Shown here piece after piece: positions 43,369 to 52,262 of a stretch of DNA of 64,000 bases. The stretch comes from Streptomyces hawaiiensis (lineage in GTDB: Bacteria; Actinomycetota; Actinomycetes; Streptomycetales; Streptomycetaceae): contig NZ_CP021978.1 of the NCBI RefSeq assembly GCF_004803895.1, positions 4,464,001-4,528,000 of the forward strand. Reading direction: 5' to 3'. The number at the start of each line of letters is the position of its first letter. Positions within the stretch are counted from its first letter, which is position 1. Both the position numbers and the translations under genes were made by a program. The notes below the pieces were generated by a model. The model was not told where the DNA came from, ran no database searches, and worked only from the letters and a program-made list of their open reading frames with translations.

Positions 43369-44301
43369 ATGACGGGACACGAGACGGCCCAAGGGCCGAA
43401 ACACAAACGGGATCTGACACGCCGTAAGGTCGTCGCCGCGGGCGCCGGTGCGGTGGTGGCGGCGGGCGTCGGCGGTTCGTTCGCGGCCGGCGCGTTCGCC
43501 GGCGAAGGGGCGACGGCCGCCGAGGAGAAGACGGCCGGGACCTCCGGCGAGGCCTGCTACAAGCTGACCTCCGAGACGACCGAGGGCCCCTACTACATCG
43601 ACGCGGACAAGCTCCGCCGGGACATCACCGAGGACCAGGAGGGCATTGCGCTCACCCTGCGCCTGAAGGTGATCGACTCCGACACCTGCAAGCCCCTGGC
43701 GAATGCCGCCGTCGACATCTGGCACTGCAACGCGCTGGGCGTGTACTCCGGGTACGAGGCGATGGGCAGCGGGGGCGGAGGAGGCGGCGGTGGTACGCCA
43801 CCCTCCGGCACGCCGACCGGAACACCGACCGGGTCCCCCACGGGCACGCCTCCGGGAGGCGGCGGGGGCGGGGGGCACGAGGAGCCCACCGACGACGAGC
43901 GCTACCTGCGCGGCACGTGGCGGACGGACAAGAAGGGCGAGGTCGTGTTCCGCACGGTCTTCCCCGGCTGGTACCAGGGCCGCTGCGTGCACATCCACAC
44001 CAAGGTGCATGTGAACGGCACCTGGACCGACGCGGGCTACGAGGGCGGCACGACCTGCCACACCGGGCAGCTCTTCTTCGACGAGGCGTCCGTGCTGGCC
44101 ACGGCCGAGGTCGAGCCGTACTCCACCAACACCACGACCCGCACCACCCTCGACGAGGACACCATCTACCCGGGCAACGGCACCGAGGGCGGGCTGCTGA
44201 AGCTGAAGTACAAGAAGGGCGCCATCGCGAAGGGCGTCGTCGCCACGCTCACCATGGGCGTCGATCCTGAGGTGACACAGGACGGCACGACCGCGGGCTG
44301 A
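43369..44301 (+). CDS. Tat-exported intradiol dioxygenase with Gly-rich insertion
   Basis: 310 residues. The Tat signal is DLTRRKVVAAGAGAVVAAG. The catalytic domain has TTEGPYYIDADKLRRDI, VDIWHCNALGVYSGY (first Tyr ligand) and FPGWYQGRCVHIHTKVH (second Tyr and two His). Between the two halves lies a 40-residue linker of Gly and Pro/Thr repeats (GGGGGGGG, TPTGTPTGSPTGTPP), absent from the homologue at 32939-33751. It probably cleaves aromatic diols outside the cell, next to an MFS importer that may take up products. Confidence 0.88.
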   Translation: MTGHETAQGPKHKRDLTRRKVVAAGAGAVVAAGVGGSFAAGAFAGEGATAAEEKTAGTSGEACYKLTSETTEGPYYIDADKLRRDITEDQEGIALTLRLKVIDSDTCKPLANAAVDIWHCNALGVYSGYEAMGSGGGGGGGGTPPSGTPTGTPTGSPTGTPPGGGGGGGHEEPTDDERYLRGTWRTDKKGEVVFRTVFPGWYQGRCVHIHTKVHVNGTWTDAGYEGGTTCHTGQLFFDEASVLATAEVEPYSTNTTTRTTLDEDTIYPGNGTEGGLLKLKYKKGAIAKGVVATLTMGVDPEVTQDGTTAG

Positions 44302-44436
44302 CGCGGACATGTGAGGCGGACGTGCGCGGGCAGGTCCTGACCGTTCGCCTCACATTCACATACATGGACTATTGCTCAACCCGTTGACCCCGGAACCTGA
44401 GCCTCCCTAAGGTCCCTTCGAGAACGCGTACGTGAT

Positions 44437-44460
44437 TGCTGTTCACGTACGTGTACAGCA
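44437..44460. promoter_or_regulatory. 24-bp near-perfect palindrome upstream of the MFS importer
   Basis: Arms TGCTGTTCACGT and ACGTGTACAGCA match at 22 of 24 positions. The site ends 12 bp before the ATG at 44473, overlapping the leader and Shine-Dalgarno region. This is a strong operator candidate; no regulator gene is adjacent. Confidence 0.65.
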
Positions 44461-44472
44461 AGGGAGACAACG

Positions 44473-45825
44473 ATGTCAGACGCCGCGACAGCCATACCCG
44501 AGGCCGAGCAGCGGGCGGTGGGCAAGTTCCTGCGCCGCATGCTGCCGATCCTGGTCCTGATGCTGCTGGTCAACCAGATGGACCGGACGAACGTGGGCTT
44601 CGTCCAGGACGAACTGCGAGCCGACGTCGGAGTCAGCGCCACGGCCTACGGGCTCGGCGCGGGCCTGTTCTTCATCGGATACGCGCTGTTCGAAGTCCCG
44701 AGCAACATGTGGCTGGAGCGGTTCGGCGCCCGGGTTTGGCTGACCCGCATCATGATCACCTGGGGTCTGGTGATCGTCGCGATGTGCTTCATCCACAACG
44801 TGTGGATGTTCTACGGCCTGCGCTTCCTCCTCGGTGTCGCGGAGGCCGGCTTCTTCCCCGGGGTGCTGCTCTACTTCACCCAGTGGCTGCCGGACTCCAG
44901 CCGGGGCCGGGCGAGCGCGATCTTCCTGGGCGGCTCGGCGACGGCGTACATCGTGACGGGCCCGATCACGGGCGCGCTGCTGGAACTGCACGGCGCGGGC
45001 GGTATCGCCGGCTGGCGCTGGATGTTCGCCCTGGAGGGCGCCTTCTCCATCGTGGTCGGGTTCATCGCCGGGTTCTTCCTGGTCTCGCGGATCCAGGACG
45101 CGAAGTGGCTCACGCAGGAGGAGAAGGACGCGCTGAGCGAGGCGGTGGCACGGGACAAGGAGACGCGGGACCGCGCGCCGTCGGTGTCGCGCATGAAGCT
45201 GATCTTCCACCCTCAGGTGGCCGTGCTGACGGCGGTCTTCTTCGCGATGGCGCTCACCGGCTACGCGATCACGTTCTGGCTGCCGAGTCTGGTGGAGGAG
45301 ATCGGCGGTCTGTCGCCCTTCCAGATCGGGCTGCTGTCGGCGATCCCGTGGATCTGCGCGGTGGTCGCGATGTACACGATGAGCCACTTCACGGACCGGG
45401 CCCCGGACCGCCGCCCCTACCTGGCGATCGCCCTCGTCCTGTCCGCCACGGGCACGTTCCTTGCCACGCTCGGCTCCCCCTGGTTCGGCCTCGCCGCCCT
45501 GACCCTGGCGGCGGTCGGAGGCAAGTGCGCGGCCACCCTGTTCTGGCCGATGGCCCAGTCGGGCCTCGACCTGAAGATCGCGGCACCGGGGCTGGCCCTG
45601 GTCAACTCCCTCGGGAACCTGGGCGGATTCGTCTCCCCCACCCTCTTCGGCTACCTGAAGGACACGACGGGCAGCACGAACGGAGGCCTGTACACCCTGT
45701 CGGCGGCGTCGATCCTGGGGGTGGTGGGAGTGGCGTTCGTGCGGCACACCAAGAGGGGCGAGCGGGCTGGGTCCGGCGGGAAGGTGGCAGTGACGGGGAA
45801 ACCGGTCGCGGGGCAGGCGCGCTGA
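44473..45825 (+). CDS. MFS transporter, anion:cation symporter (phthalate/hydroxyphenylacetate) type
   Basis: 450 residues with AGGGAG upstream. Twelve hydrophobic segments; the TM1 signature LMLLVNQMDRTNVGFVQ and FFIGYALFEVPSNMWLERFG are characteristic of the ACS family, which imports aromatic acids, sugar acids or tartrate by proton symport. Location 171 bp after an exported dioxygenase suggests uptake of aromatic or ring-cleavage products. A palindromic operator precedes it. Confidence 0.9.
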   Translation: MSDAATAIPEAEQRAVGKFLRRMLPILVLMLLVNQMDRTNVGFVQDELRADVGVSATAYGLGAGLFFIGYALFEVPSNMWLERFGARVWLTRIMITWGLVIVAMCFIHNVWMFYGLRFLLGVAEAGFFPGVLLYFTQWLPDSSRGRASAIFLGGSATAYIVTGPITGALLELHGAGGIAGWRWMFALEGAFSIVVGFIAGFFLVSRIQDAKWLTQEEKDALSEAVARDKETRDRAPSVSRMKLIFHPQVAVLTAVFFAMALTGYAITFWLPSLVEEIGGLSPFQIGLLSAIPWICAVVAMYTMSHFTDRAPDRRPYLAIALVLSATGTFLATLGSPWFGLAALTLAAVGGKCAATLFWPMAQSGLDLKIAAPGLALVNSLGNLGGFVSPTLFGYLKDTTGSTNGGLYTLSAASILGVVGVAFVRHTKRGERAGSGGKVAVTGKPVAGQAR

Positions 45826-45845
45826 GCCGAGCCGACCACGGCCAA

Positions 45846-45884
45846 GGCATGGGGCCCGCTCCTTAGTTGGGCGGGCCTCATGCC
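45846..45884 (+). terminator. Hairpin after the MFS importer
   Basis: GGCATGGGGCCCGC pairs with GCGGGCCTCATGCC with one G-U-type mismatch around an 11-nt loop. Confidence 0.75.
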
Positions 45885-46059
45885 TTCAGGAAATCCAGCT
45901 CATTTGGTGATGTTCACTCGCGGGAGTGAGCGTGCGCGCCGTGGGCGGGAGGGGCGGGGCTTGGTTGGGTTTCTTTCCCTCTCGTGTTCCTTGGGGAAGA
46001 CCGCCGACGGCACCGGAGCGCACGCGCCCGGGTTCCGGTGCGTGTGTCGTTTCCGCTGG

Positions 46060-46494
46060 TCAGGGGTGTAGTAGTAGGTCGAGTTCTGCCCATACCGTCT
46101 TGCGGGGGACGGGGTCGAGTTCGACGCCCCAGCGGTCGGCGAGGGCCTCGACGAGGAGGAGGCCGCGTCCTGACTCGGCGTCGAGGGCGGGTGGGAGGCT
46201 GCGGGGGAGGTCGTCACCCCGAGTGTCCGTGGCCTCGATGCGGAGGGTTTTGCGGCGGGCCTGGAGTACGAGGCGGAAGTCGCGGCCGGGGAGCCGCCCG
46301 TGAGTGGCGGCGTTCGCGGCGAGTTCCGCGACGAGGTGTTCGGCGGCCTCCGTGACGCGGTGAGGCATCTCCCGGGTGCGCATCCACTCCGTGGCGAGGA
46401 GCCGGGCGAGGCGGGCGCCGCGCGGCGTGGACGACAGCAGGACGCTGAACTGCTCGGTCGGCGAGAGAAGTTGGGTGGACTTTTCCTGATTCAC
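46060..46494 (-). CDS. ATP-binding protein of the anti-sigma (HATPase) type
   Basis: 144 residues. The GHKL fold has the N box HLVAELAANAATHG and the G box ESGRGLLLVEALADRWG. Stand-alone short HATPases with XRE and DUF397 partners are a repeated cassette in Streptomyces, linked in some cases to development (whiJ/abaA-like loci). It is divergent from the XRE gene with 119 bp between. Base use here is less extreme than in flanking genes, suggesting an accessory module. Confidence 0.9.
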   Translation of the reverse strand: MNQEKSTQLLSPTEQFSVLLSSTPRGARLARLLATEWMRTREMPHRVTEAAEHLVAELAANAATHGRLPGRDFRLVLQARRKTLRIEATDTRGDDLPRSLPPALDAESGRGLLLVEALADRWGVELDPVPRKTVWAELDLLLHP

Positions 46495-46613
46495 ATCACT
46501 GAGCGTGGCGGTGCCCGCCTACCGTGAACAGTGACAGCGCTGATACGTAGGGTGACTGTCCGGGGCTTGTCGGCCGTTGTCCGGGCTGTCGGCAGTACGA
46601 AGGAGGGTGCGGC

Positions 46614-47489
46614 ATGACGGTGGACGGCGAGGTGCGTCGGCTCAGTGGGGAAGCGGACGAGCCGGGCTGGGAGGTGGATCCGGACGACGAGTGGGGAGTG
46701 GCCGTCATCACCACGGTGGGGCGACAGTTGAGGCTGCGGCGTGAGGCGGTGGGGATGCGGGCCGCCGAGTTCGCGGTGGCGGTCGGGTACGGGGAGGACC
46801 TCGTCTACAAGGTCGAGGGCGGCAAGCGGATTCCTCGGCAGGAGTATTTGGACAAGGCCGACGAGGTGCTGGGAGCGGGCGGGCTCGTTGCGGCGGCTTG
46901 GGAGGACGTGAAGAGGGTCCGGTATCCGAAGAAGGTTCGGGAGCTCGCCAAGTTGGAGTCGCAGGCGGTGGAGGTCGGCGTCTACGAGAGCAACGGCATC
47001 AACGGCCTCTTGCAGGTTCCCGACCATGCGAGGGCGCTGTTCGAGGCAATGCAACCCCCGTACTCCCCGGACGAGGTGGAGCGCATGGTGGCCGCGCGGG
47101 TGGCTCGTGCGTCGATCTACGAACGTACGCCCGCACCTGCGCTCAGCTTCGTCCTGGAAGAGGCGGCTCTGCGCCGTCCCATCGGGGGCACAATGGTGTC
47201 GCGTCGACAGCTCGAACGTCTGTTGGAGGTGGGTGGGTTGCACAACGTCGTGTTTCAGGTGATGCCGTTGAACTGCGAGACCCACTCCGGTATGGACGGC
47301 AAGATCGAACTACTGAAGTTCGCGGACGGTTCCGCCGTGGGACGCTCCGATGGTGCGTTCAACGGTCGGCCGACCTCCGATCCCAAACACCTGCGCATCC
47401 TTGAGCTGCGGTATGGCACCATCCGGGCCCAGGCGCTCTCACCACGGGAGTCGCTGGCCTTCGTCGAGCAACTGCTGGGAGAGACATGA
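46614..47489 (+). CDS. XRE family regulator with DUF5753 (Scr1/WhiJ-like)
   Basis: 291 residues. The HTH occupies about 35-95 (LRLRREAVGMRAAEFAVAVG, VYKVEGGKRIPRQEYLDKAD). The remainder is DUF5753 (ESQAVEVGVYESNGINGLLQ, YSPDEVERMVAARVARASIYE). Such regulators are typically antagonised by a small DUF397 partner, here encoded by the overlapping next gene (ATGA). Codons such as TAT, TTG and GTT are more frequent than in neighbours. Confidence 0.92.
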   Translation: MTVDGEVRRLSGEADEPGWEVDPDDEWGVAVITTVGRQLRLRREAVGMRAAEFAVAVGYGEDLVYKVEGGKRIPRQEYLDKADEVLGAGGLVAAAWEDVKRVRYPKKVRELAKLESQAVEVGVYESNGINGLLQVPDHARALFEAMQPPYSPDEVERMVAARVARASIYERTPAPALSFVLEEAALRRPIGGTMVSRRQLERLLEVGGLHNVVFQVMPLNCETHSGMDGKIELLKFADGSAVGRSDGAFNGRPTSDPKHLRILELRYGTIRAQALSPRESLAFVEQLLGET

Positions 47490-47695
47490 TCCGCAAGACC
47501 ACCGCTGGGGACGCCTCCGGGCTGGTGTGGTTCAAGAGCAGCTACAGCAGCGGCAATGACGGCAACTCCTGCGTCGAGCTTGCTGTCACCCCCGGCACTG
47601 TGCATGTTCGCGACTCCAAGAACGTCGAAGGTCCCCGTCTGGCGATCACGCCCGGTGCCTGGGCGGACTTCTTGCCCTACCTCGCCACGAACTGA
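47486..47695 (+). CDS. DUF397 protein, partner of the XRE regulator
   Basis: 69 residues with the full DUF397 pattern: VWFKSSYSSGNDGNSCVELA, VHVRDSKNVEGPRL and ending WADFLPYLATN. It starts within the XRE stop codon, so the pair is translated together. Its last 19 bp overlap the 3' end of the convergent PH-domain gene, so antisense interference is possible. Confidence 0.93.
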   Translation: MIRKTTAGDASGLVWFKSSYSSGNDGNSCVELAVTPGTVHVRDSKNVEGPRLAITPGAWADFLPYLATN

Positions 47696-48042
47696 GTCAG
47701 GATCGCCTGGACCTCGTAGATGTCGACACCCTTCGTGAAGGTCTTCTCGATGGGCGTCGGGGTGCCGGAGATCCAGATTTTGAGTTCGGCGTCCAGGTCG
47801 AAGGTGCCGGCCGTTTCCACCGCGAAGTGGGTGATGCTGCGGTAGGGGACCGAGTGGTACTCGACCTTCTTGCCGGTGATGCCCTGCTTGTCGATCAGGA
47901 TCAGGCGGCGGTCGGTGAAGAGGATGGTGTCGCGGATCAGCAGGAACGCGGCGTGGACCTGCTCGCCGTGGCCGAGGAGGCGGGCGTAGTCCTGCTGGGC
48001 CGACTGCGGATTCACGGTGTGTGCGTTGCCGAAGAGTGCCAT
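47677..48042 (-). CDS. Small PH-domain (bPH) protein
   Basis: 121 residues from ATG 48042 with GGGGGGAC upstream. The bacterial PH fold is indicated by LLIRDTILFTDRRLILIDKQG, KKVEYHSVPYRSITHFAVETAG and the closing helix KGVDIYEVQAIL. Members bind membranes or proteins; the exact role is unknown. Its 3' end overlaps the DUF397 gene. Confidence 0.87.
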   Translation of the reverse strand: MALFGNAHTVNPQSAQQDYARLLGHGEQVHAAFLLIRDTILFTDRRLILIDKQGITGKKVEYHSVPYRSITHFAVETAGTFDLDAELKIWISGTPTPIEKTFTKGVDIYEVQAILTQFVAR

Positions 48043-48188
48043 CGGTTGTCCCCCCGTTTGGTTGGCCGGATGCCTCACTCATCCTACGAACAGAGGCTTC
48101 CGTAGGCGACGAGCCCGGGGACGAGCCGATCGGGAAACGCGTCCGCCCCCAGGAGGAGATCCCCCTAGGGGCGGGTGCGCGACGGGCG

Positions 48189-49904
48189 TTACGCGGACTC
48201 GCCGCCGAAGCGCTCCTTGTACGACTCCAGGTCTTCGTCCGTGAGCTTGGCGAACAGCACCGGCGGGATGGTGAAGGGGGTGCCGGGAGGGACGGTGGTG
48301 AGGGACTTCGCCTCTTCCTGGGTGACCCAGACCGCCGTGTCGTCCTCCAGGGAGAACGCCTCGCGCATCTTCTTCGCCGACGTCGGGATGAACGGCTCGG
48401 AGACCACCGCGTAGAGGTGGATCAGGTTCATCGCCGTACGCAGGGTGAGCGCGGCGCCCTCGGGGTTGGTCTTGATCTCCAGCCAGGGGGCCTTCTCCTC
48501 CAGGTAGGAGTTGCCCGCCGACCACAGGGCGCGCAGCGCGGCCGCCGCCTTGCGGAACTGGATGGCCTCCATCTGGGACTCGTACTCCGAGAGCAGGCGG
48601 GCGATCTCCTCGCCCAGCTTCGTCTCCGCCTCACCGGGCTCGGCGCCTGCCGGGACCTCTTCGCCGAAGCGCTTCCTGGAGAAGGACAGGACTCGGTTGA
48701 CGAAGTTGCCGAGGGTGTCGGCCAGGTCCTTGTTCACCGTGGCGGTGAAGTGCTCCCAGGTGAAGGACGAGTCGTCCGACTCCGGGGCGTTCGCCATCAT
48801 GAAGTAACGCCAGTAGTCGGCGGGCAGGATGTCGAGGGCGTCGTGCGTGAAGACGCCTCGGCGCTGGGACGTGGAGAACTTGCCGCCGTAGTAGTTCAGC
48901 CAGTTGAAGGCCTTGATGACGTCGACCTTCTTCCACGGGGCGCGGGTGCCCAGCAGGGTCGCCGGGAACATCACGCTGTGGAAGGGAACGTTGTCCTTGC
49001 CCATGAACTGCGTGTAGCGGACGTTCGCATCCGACTCCCACCACCAGGAGCGCCAGTCGCGGTTCTCCGGGTCCTGGTCCGCCCACTCCTTCGTCGCGCC
49101 GATGTACTCGATCGGGGCGTCGAACCAGACGTAGAAGACCTTGCCCTCGGCGGCGAGGTCCGGCCAGGTGTCGGCGGGAACGGGCACGCCCCAGTCCAGG
49201 TCACGGGTGATCGCGCGGTCGTGCAGGCCCTCCGTGAGCCACTTGCGGGCGATGGAGGAGGCCAGCACCGGCCAGTCGTCGGCGCGCTCGTCGACCCACG
49301 CCTCGACCTCGCCGGCGAGCACCGACTGGAGCAGGAAGAGGTGCTTGGTCTCGCGAACCTCCAGGTCGCTGCTGCCGCTGATCGCGGAGCGGGCGTCGAT
49401 CAGGTCGGTCGGGTCCAGGACGCGCGTGCAGTTCTCGCACTGGTCGCCGCGGGCCTTGTCGTAGCCGCAGTGCGGGCAGGTGCCGATGATGTAGCGGTCG
49501 GGCAGGAAGCGGCCGTCGGCGTTCGAGTACACCTGGCGGATCGCGCGTTCCTCGATGAAGCCGTTCGCCTTCAGCTCGCGCGCGATCTCCTGCGTGATCT
49601 CGTGGTTCTGCGGGGAGGAGCTGCGGCCGAAGTAGTCGAAGGCCAGGCTGAAGCCGTCGTAGATCGCCTTCTGCTGGTGGTGCGCCTCGGTGCAGAACGC
49701 GTCCACGGGGACGCCCTGCTCCTTGGCCGCGAGCTCCGCGGGGGTGCCGTGCTCGTCCGTCGCGCAGATGTACAGGACCTCATGGCCCCGCTGGCGCAGG
49801 TAGCGGGAGTAGACATCCGCCGGGAGCATGGACCCCACCATGTTGCCCAGGTGCTTGATCCCGTTGATGTACGGAAGGGCGCTGGTGATGAGGTGTCGAG
49901 CCAT
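48189..49904 (-). CDS. metG: Methionyl-tRNA synthetase
   Basis: 571 residues. Class I signature positions are PYINGIKHLGN (HLGN for HIGH) and KFSTSQRRG (KFSTS for KMSKS). A zinc knuckle CPHCGYDKARGDQCENC lies in the connective peptide. A C-terminal alpha-helical anticodon domain follows, with no tRNA-binding appendage. It charges initiator and elongator tRNA-Met. A TAA stop is used, rare in this genome. Confidence 0.95.
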   Translation of the reverse strand: MARHLITSALPYINGIKHLGNMVGSMLPADVYSRYLRQRGHEVLYICATDEHGTPAELAAKEQGVPVDAFCTEAHHQQKAIYDGFSLAFDYFGRSSSPQNHEITQEIARELKANGFIEERAIRQVYSNADGRFLPDRYIIGTCPHCGYDKARGDQCENCTRVLDPTDLIDARSAISGSSDLEVRETKHLFLLQSVLAGEVEAWVDERADDWPVLASSIARKWLTEGLHDRAITRDLDWGVPVPADTWPDLAAEGKVFYVWFDAPIEYIGATKEWADQDPENRDWRSWWWESDANVRYTQFMGKDNVPFHSVMFPATLLGTRAPWKKVDVIKAFNWLNYYGGKFSTSQRRGVFTHDALDILPADYWRYFMMANAPESDDSSFTWEHFTATVNKDLADTLGNFVNRVLSFSRKRFGEEVPAGAEPGEAETKLGEEIARLLSEYESQMEAIQFRKAAAALRALWSAGNSYLEEKAPWLEIKTNPEGAALTLRTAMNLIHLYAVVSEPFIPTSAKKMREAFSLEDDTAVWVTQEEAKSLTTVPPGTPFTIPPVLFAKLTDEDLESYKERFGGESA

Positions 49905-49992
49905 CGCGGGCTGCTCCCAAGTCGCTACGCGGAGTGACGATCTCGTGGTCTCGGTCGTCTACGGAACCTTGAAATCGTAGCTGACACGGGTA

Positions 49993-50034
49993 CGCCGCCC
50001 GCCTCCCCTTTTGCGAGGTGGGAAGCGGGCGGCG
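49993..50034 (-). terminator. Hairpin between the vWA gene and metG
   Basis: CGCCGCCCGC pairs with GCGGGCGGCG, extended by CTCCC/GGGA, downstream of the vWA stop on the minus strand. Confidence 0.7.
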
Positions 50035-50051
50035 TCGTGAGCCGTGGATGG

Positions 50052-51983
50052 CTACGGGCGCCAGTTCGCCAGTACGCCCTCGTAGAGCTCCTTGTCCGTG
50101 AGCTCGCGGGGGGTATCGCCGGCGAGGAAGTGGGACGTGTTCGGCGTCTTGAGCTTGCGGAGGTAGTCGAACGCCTTGTTCTCCGGGTCTCCGAAGGCGA
50201 CGAAGGAGAAGAAGACGGCGGGGTGAGTCTTGGCCGCGTCGGTGAGGGCCTGGGTGGCGGGGGTCTTCGCGTCCGGGGCGCCGTCGGTCTGGAAGATCAC
50301 CAGGGCGGGAGTGCCGGAGGCTTCGGCCTTGTCGTGCTGGGCGAGGATCGCCTCCACCGCCGCGTGGTAGCTGGTGCGGCCCATGCGGCCGAGGCCCGCG
50401 TGCAGGTCGTCGATCTTGTTCTCGTGGTCGGTGAGGGTGATCTCGCCGGTGCCGTCGAGTTCGGTGGAGAAGAAGACGACCGGGACGGTCGCCTCGGGGT
50501 CGAGATGGGCCGCGAGGGCGAGGGTCTGCTCGGCGAGGGCCTGGGCGGAGCCGTCCTTGTAGTACGGGCGCATGGAGGCGGAGCGGTCGAGGACGAGGTA
50601 CACCTTGGCCCGGGTGCCGGTGAGGTTGTGGGACTCGAGGGTGGTGGCGGCTGCCTGGTAGGCGGTGGCCAGGCTGGGGGCGTGGGTCTTTACGCGGGTG
50701 AGGGGGAGGGCGGGGCCGGCGTCGGTCTTCGGCTCGGCCTCGGCCTTCGGCTTCGGCTCGGCCTCGGCCTTCGGCTTCGGCTCGGCCTCGGCCTTCGGCT
50801 TCGGCTTCGGCTCGGCCTCGGCCTTCGGCTTCGGCTCGGCCTCGGCCTTCGGCTTCGGCTTCGGCTCGGCCTCGGCCTTCGGCTCGGCCTTCGGCTCGGC
50901 CTCGGCCTTCGGCTCGGCCTTCGGCTCGGCCTTGGGCTCAGCCTTCGGTGCGGCCTTCCGCTTCGGCTTGGGCTCGGGCTTCGGCTTCGCGTCGGCTGTG
51001 GGCTTGGCCTCGGCTTCGCCTTCGGCCGTCTTGTTCCCACCCGCACCACCCGTGCTGCTTTCGTCGTCGGGTGCGGGTGGCCCCTGTGGGGCCGCGTCGC
51101 CGTCGGCGGCCGCGGGTTCGGGGGCGGCCGCCTCGGCTGCGGCCTTCGGCTCGGCCGTCTTCTGTGCGGCCTTGGCTTCGGCCTTTGGCTCGGCTGCCTT
51201 CGTGGCCTTGGTCTCGGCGGCGGCCTTCGGTTCGGCTGTCTTCTTCGTGGCCTTGGCCTCGGCCTTCGGCTCGGCCGGCTTCTGTGCGGTCTCGGGCTCT
51301 GCCTCAGCCTTCGGGTCCGTCGGTGGCGCGGGCTCGGGCCGCTCCTCGTTCGTCGGGCTGACCTCCGGCTTCTCGGTCGTCTCGGCGGCCGCGGTCGACT
51401 TCTCCTGCTCGACCGTCTCCTCGCCCGGCGCCGGCGTCTCCGCCGTGACCTCGTCCGTCACCGGCGGCTCCTCGGCGACCGGCGCCTCCGCCGAAGCCGT
51501 CTCCGTCGCCTTCTGCGCGGCAGCCGACTCCGTAGTCTCCGGGTCCTCGGCGGCAGTCGTCTTCTCGACGGTCTCCGGGTCCTCGGCGGCAGTCGTCTTC
51601 TCGACGGTCGTCGACTCCGCGACGGCGTCCGGCTTCTCCTCGACCGTCGGCTGGTCGGCGACCTTCCGTCCCTCGGCAGCCGGCGCCTTCTCCCCTGTCG
51701 GGGGGCCCTCCGGCGAGCCGGCGGGGCGCGGGACCGCGATCTTGTCGAAGGCCGCCGACACGAGGTCGTGTTCGTCGTCGCGAGGTTCGGGGACGTTCGC
51801 CGTCGGCCCAGGAGTGGGTTCCGGGGAGGGGGACGGGACCTTGGGGGTCGCCGCGGGTGCTGTCGGAGTGTCCTCGGAGGTCGTCGGTTCCGTCGGCGTG
51901 GTCTGCGCCGCACCCTCCGCCTCGGCGGTTTGTGTCTTGCGGGATCGTCCGAACGCGTTCCGCAACCGAGTGAGAATGCCCAT
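50052..51983 (-). CDS. vWA (TerF-like) protein with long Lys/Glu/Pro/Ala linker
   Basis: 643 residues. Residues 1-15 are basic (GILTRLRNAFGRSRKTQ). About 16-420 is disordered, with repeats KPKAEAEPKPK and KAEPKAEPKAE. About 430-643 is a von Willebrand A domain with the MIDAS motif DRSAS, the Thr loop GRTSYHAA and FQTDGAPD. It resembles TerF-type domains of tellurium/stress systems, but no ter genes are adjacent. The charged linker may bridge complexes in the cytoplasm. The repeat DNA also creates long spurious open frames on the other strand. Confidence 0.88.
   Translation of the reverse strand: MGILTRLRNAFGRSRKTQTAEAEGAAQTTPTEPTTSEDTPTAPAATPKVPSPSPEPTPGPTANVPEPRDDEHDLVSAAFDKIAVPRPAGSPEGPPTGEKAPAAEGRKVADQPTVEEKPDAVAESTTVEKTTAAEDPETVEKTTAAEDPETTESAAAQKATETASAEAPVAEEPPVTDEVTAETPAPGEETVEQEKSTAAAETTEKPEVSPTNEERPEPAPPTDPKAEAEPETAQKPAEPKAEAKATKKTAEPKAAAETKATKAAEPKAEAKAAQKTAEPKAAAEAAAPEPAAADGDAAPQGPPAPDDESSTGGAGGNKTAEGEAEAKPTADAKPKPEPKPKRKAAPKAEPKAEPKAEPKAEAEPKAEPKAEAEPKPKPKAEAEPKPKAEAEPKPKPKAEAEPKPKAEAEPKPKAEAEPKTDAGPALPLTRVKTHAPSLATAYQAAATTLESHNLTGTRAKVYLVLDRSASMRPYYKDGSAQALAEQTLALAAHLDPEATVPVVFFSTELDGTGEITLTDHENKIDDLHAGLGRMGRTSYHAAVEAILAQHDKAEASGTPALVIFQTDGAPDAKTPATQALTDAAKTHPAVFFSFVAFGDPENKAFDYLRKLKTPNTSHFLAGDTPRELTDKELYEGVLANWRP
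50728..50945. repeat. 6/12/18-bp imperfect tandem repeats inside the vWA gene
   Basis: Runs of GGCTTCGGCTCGGCCTC and variants, multiples of three in length, encode the KPKAEAEP linker on the minus strand. Prone to length variation. Confidence 0.85.
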
Positions 51984-52171
51984 GTGCGCGCAACCCTTCG
52001 CGTGAGTTGAAGCCCGTCAATCCCTGGCCAGGACGGACACGTAAGGTTAGCGGCCCTCCTGTGTGATCTTTGGCAGGGTCTGTTGTGCCAGGTCCACCCT
52101 GTCAAGGGGACATCCGGCCGGTGCAGGTGACGCAGGGCTGAATCGCCGCAACCCCCGTACGGCAGCCGCAG

Positions 52172-52193
52172 GTTCATTCGTTGTTCACCAGGG
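52172..52193 (+). promoter_or_regulatory. PHO box (PhoP-binding direct repeat) upstream of phoX
   Basis: Two GTTCA cores at 52172 and 52183 sit exactly 11 nt apart, forming units GTTCATTCGTT and GTTCACCAGGG. This matches the Streptomyces PHO-box design of 11-nt direct repeats. It lies about 70 bp before the phosphatase start. Confidence 0.8.
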
Positions 52194-52262
52194 CGCCCGG
52201 CTACCGCACGTACGTGCCCCTACGGTCACGCTGACACCAAGGGCATCCATGGGGAGAGTAAA

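Noticed and set aside
45880..46071. 63-residue plus-strand frame
   Set aside because: No ribosome site, low coding character and an overlap with the convergent ATPase gene end.
50037..52010. A 657-residue open frame on the plus strand across the vWA gene
   Set aside because: It is a Leu/Arg/Gly repeat product of the GGCTTCGGCTC DNA repeats; the minus-strand frame has the MIDAS motifs and a real domain.
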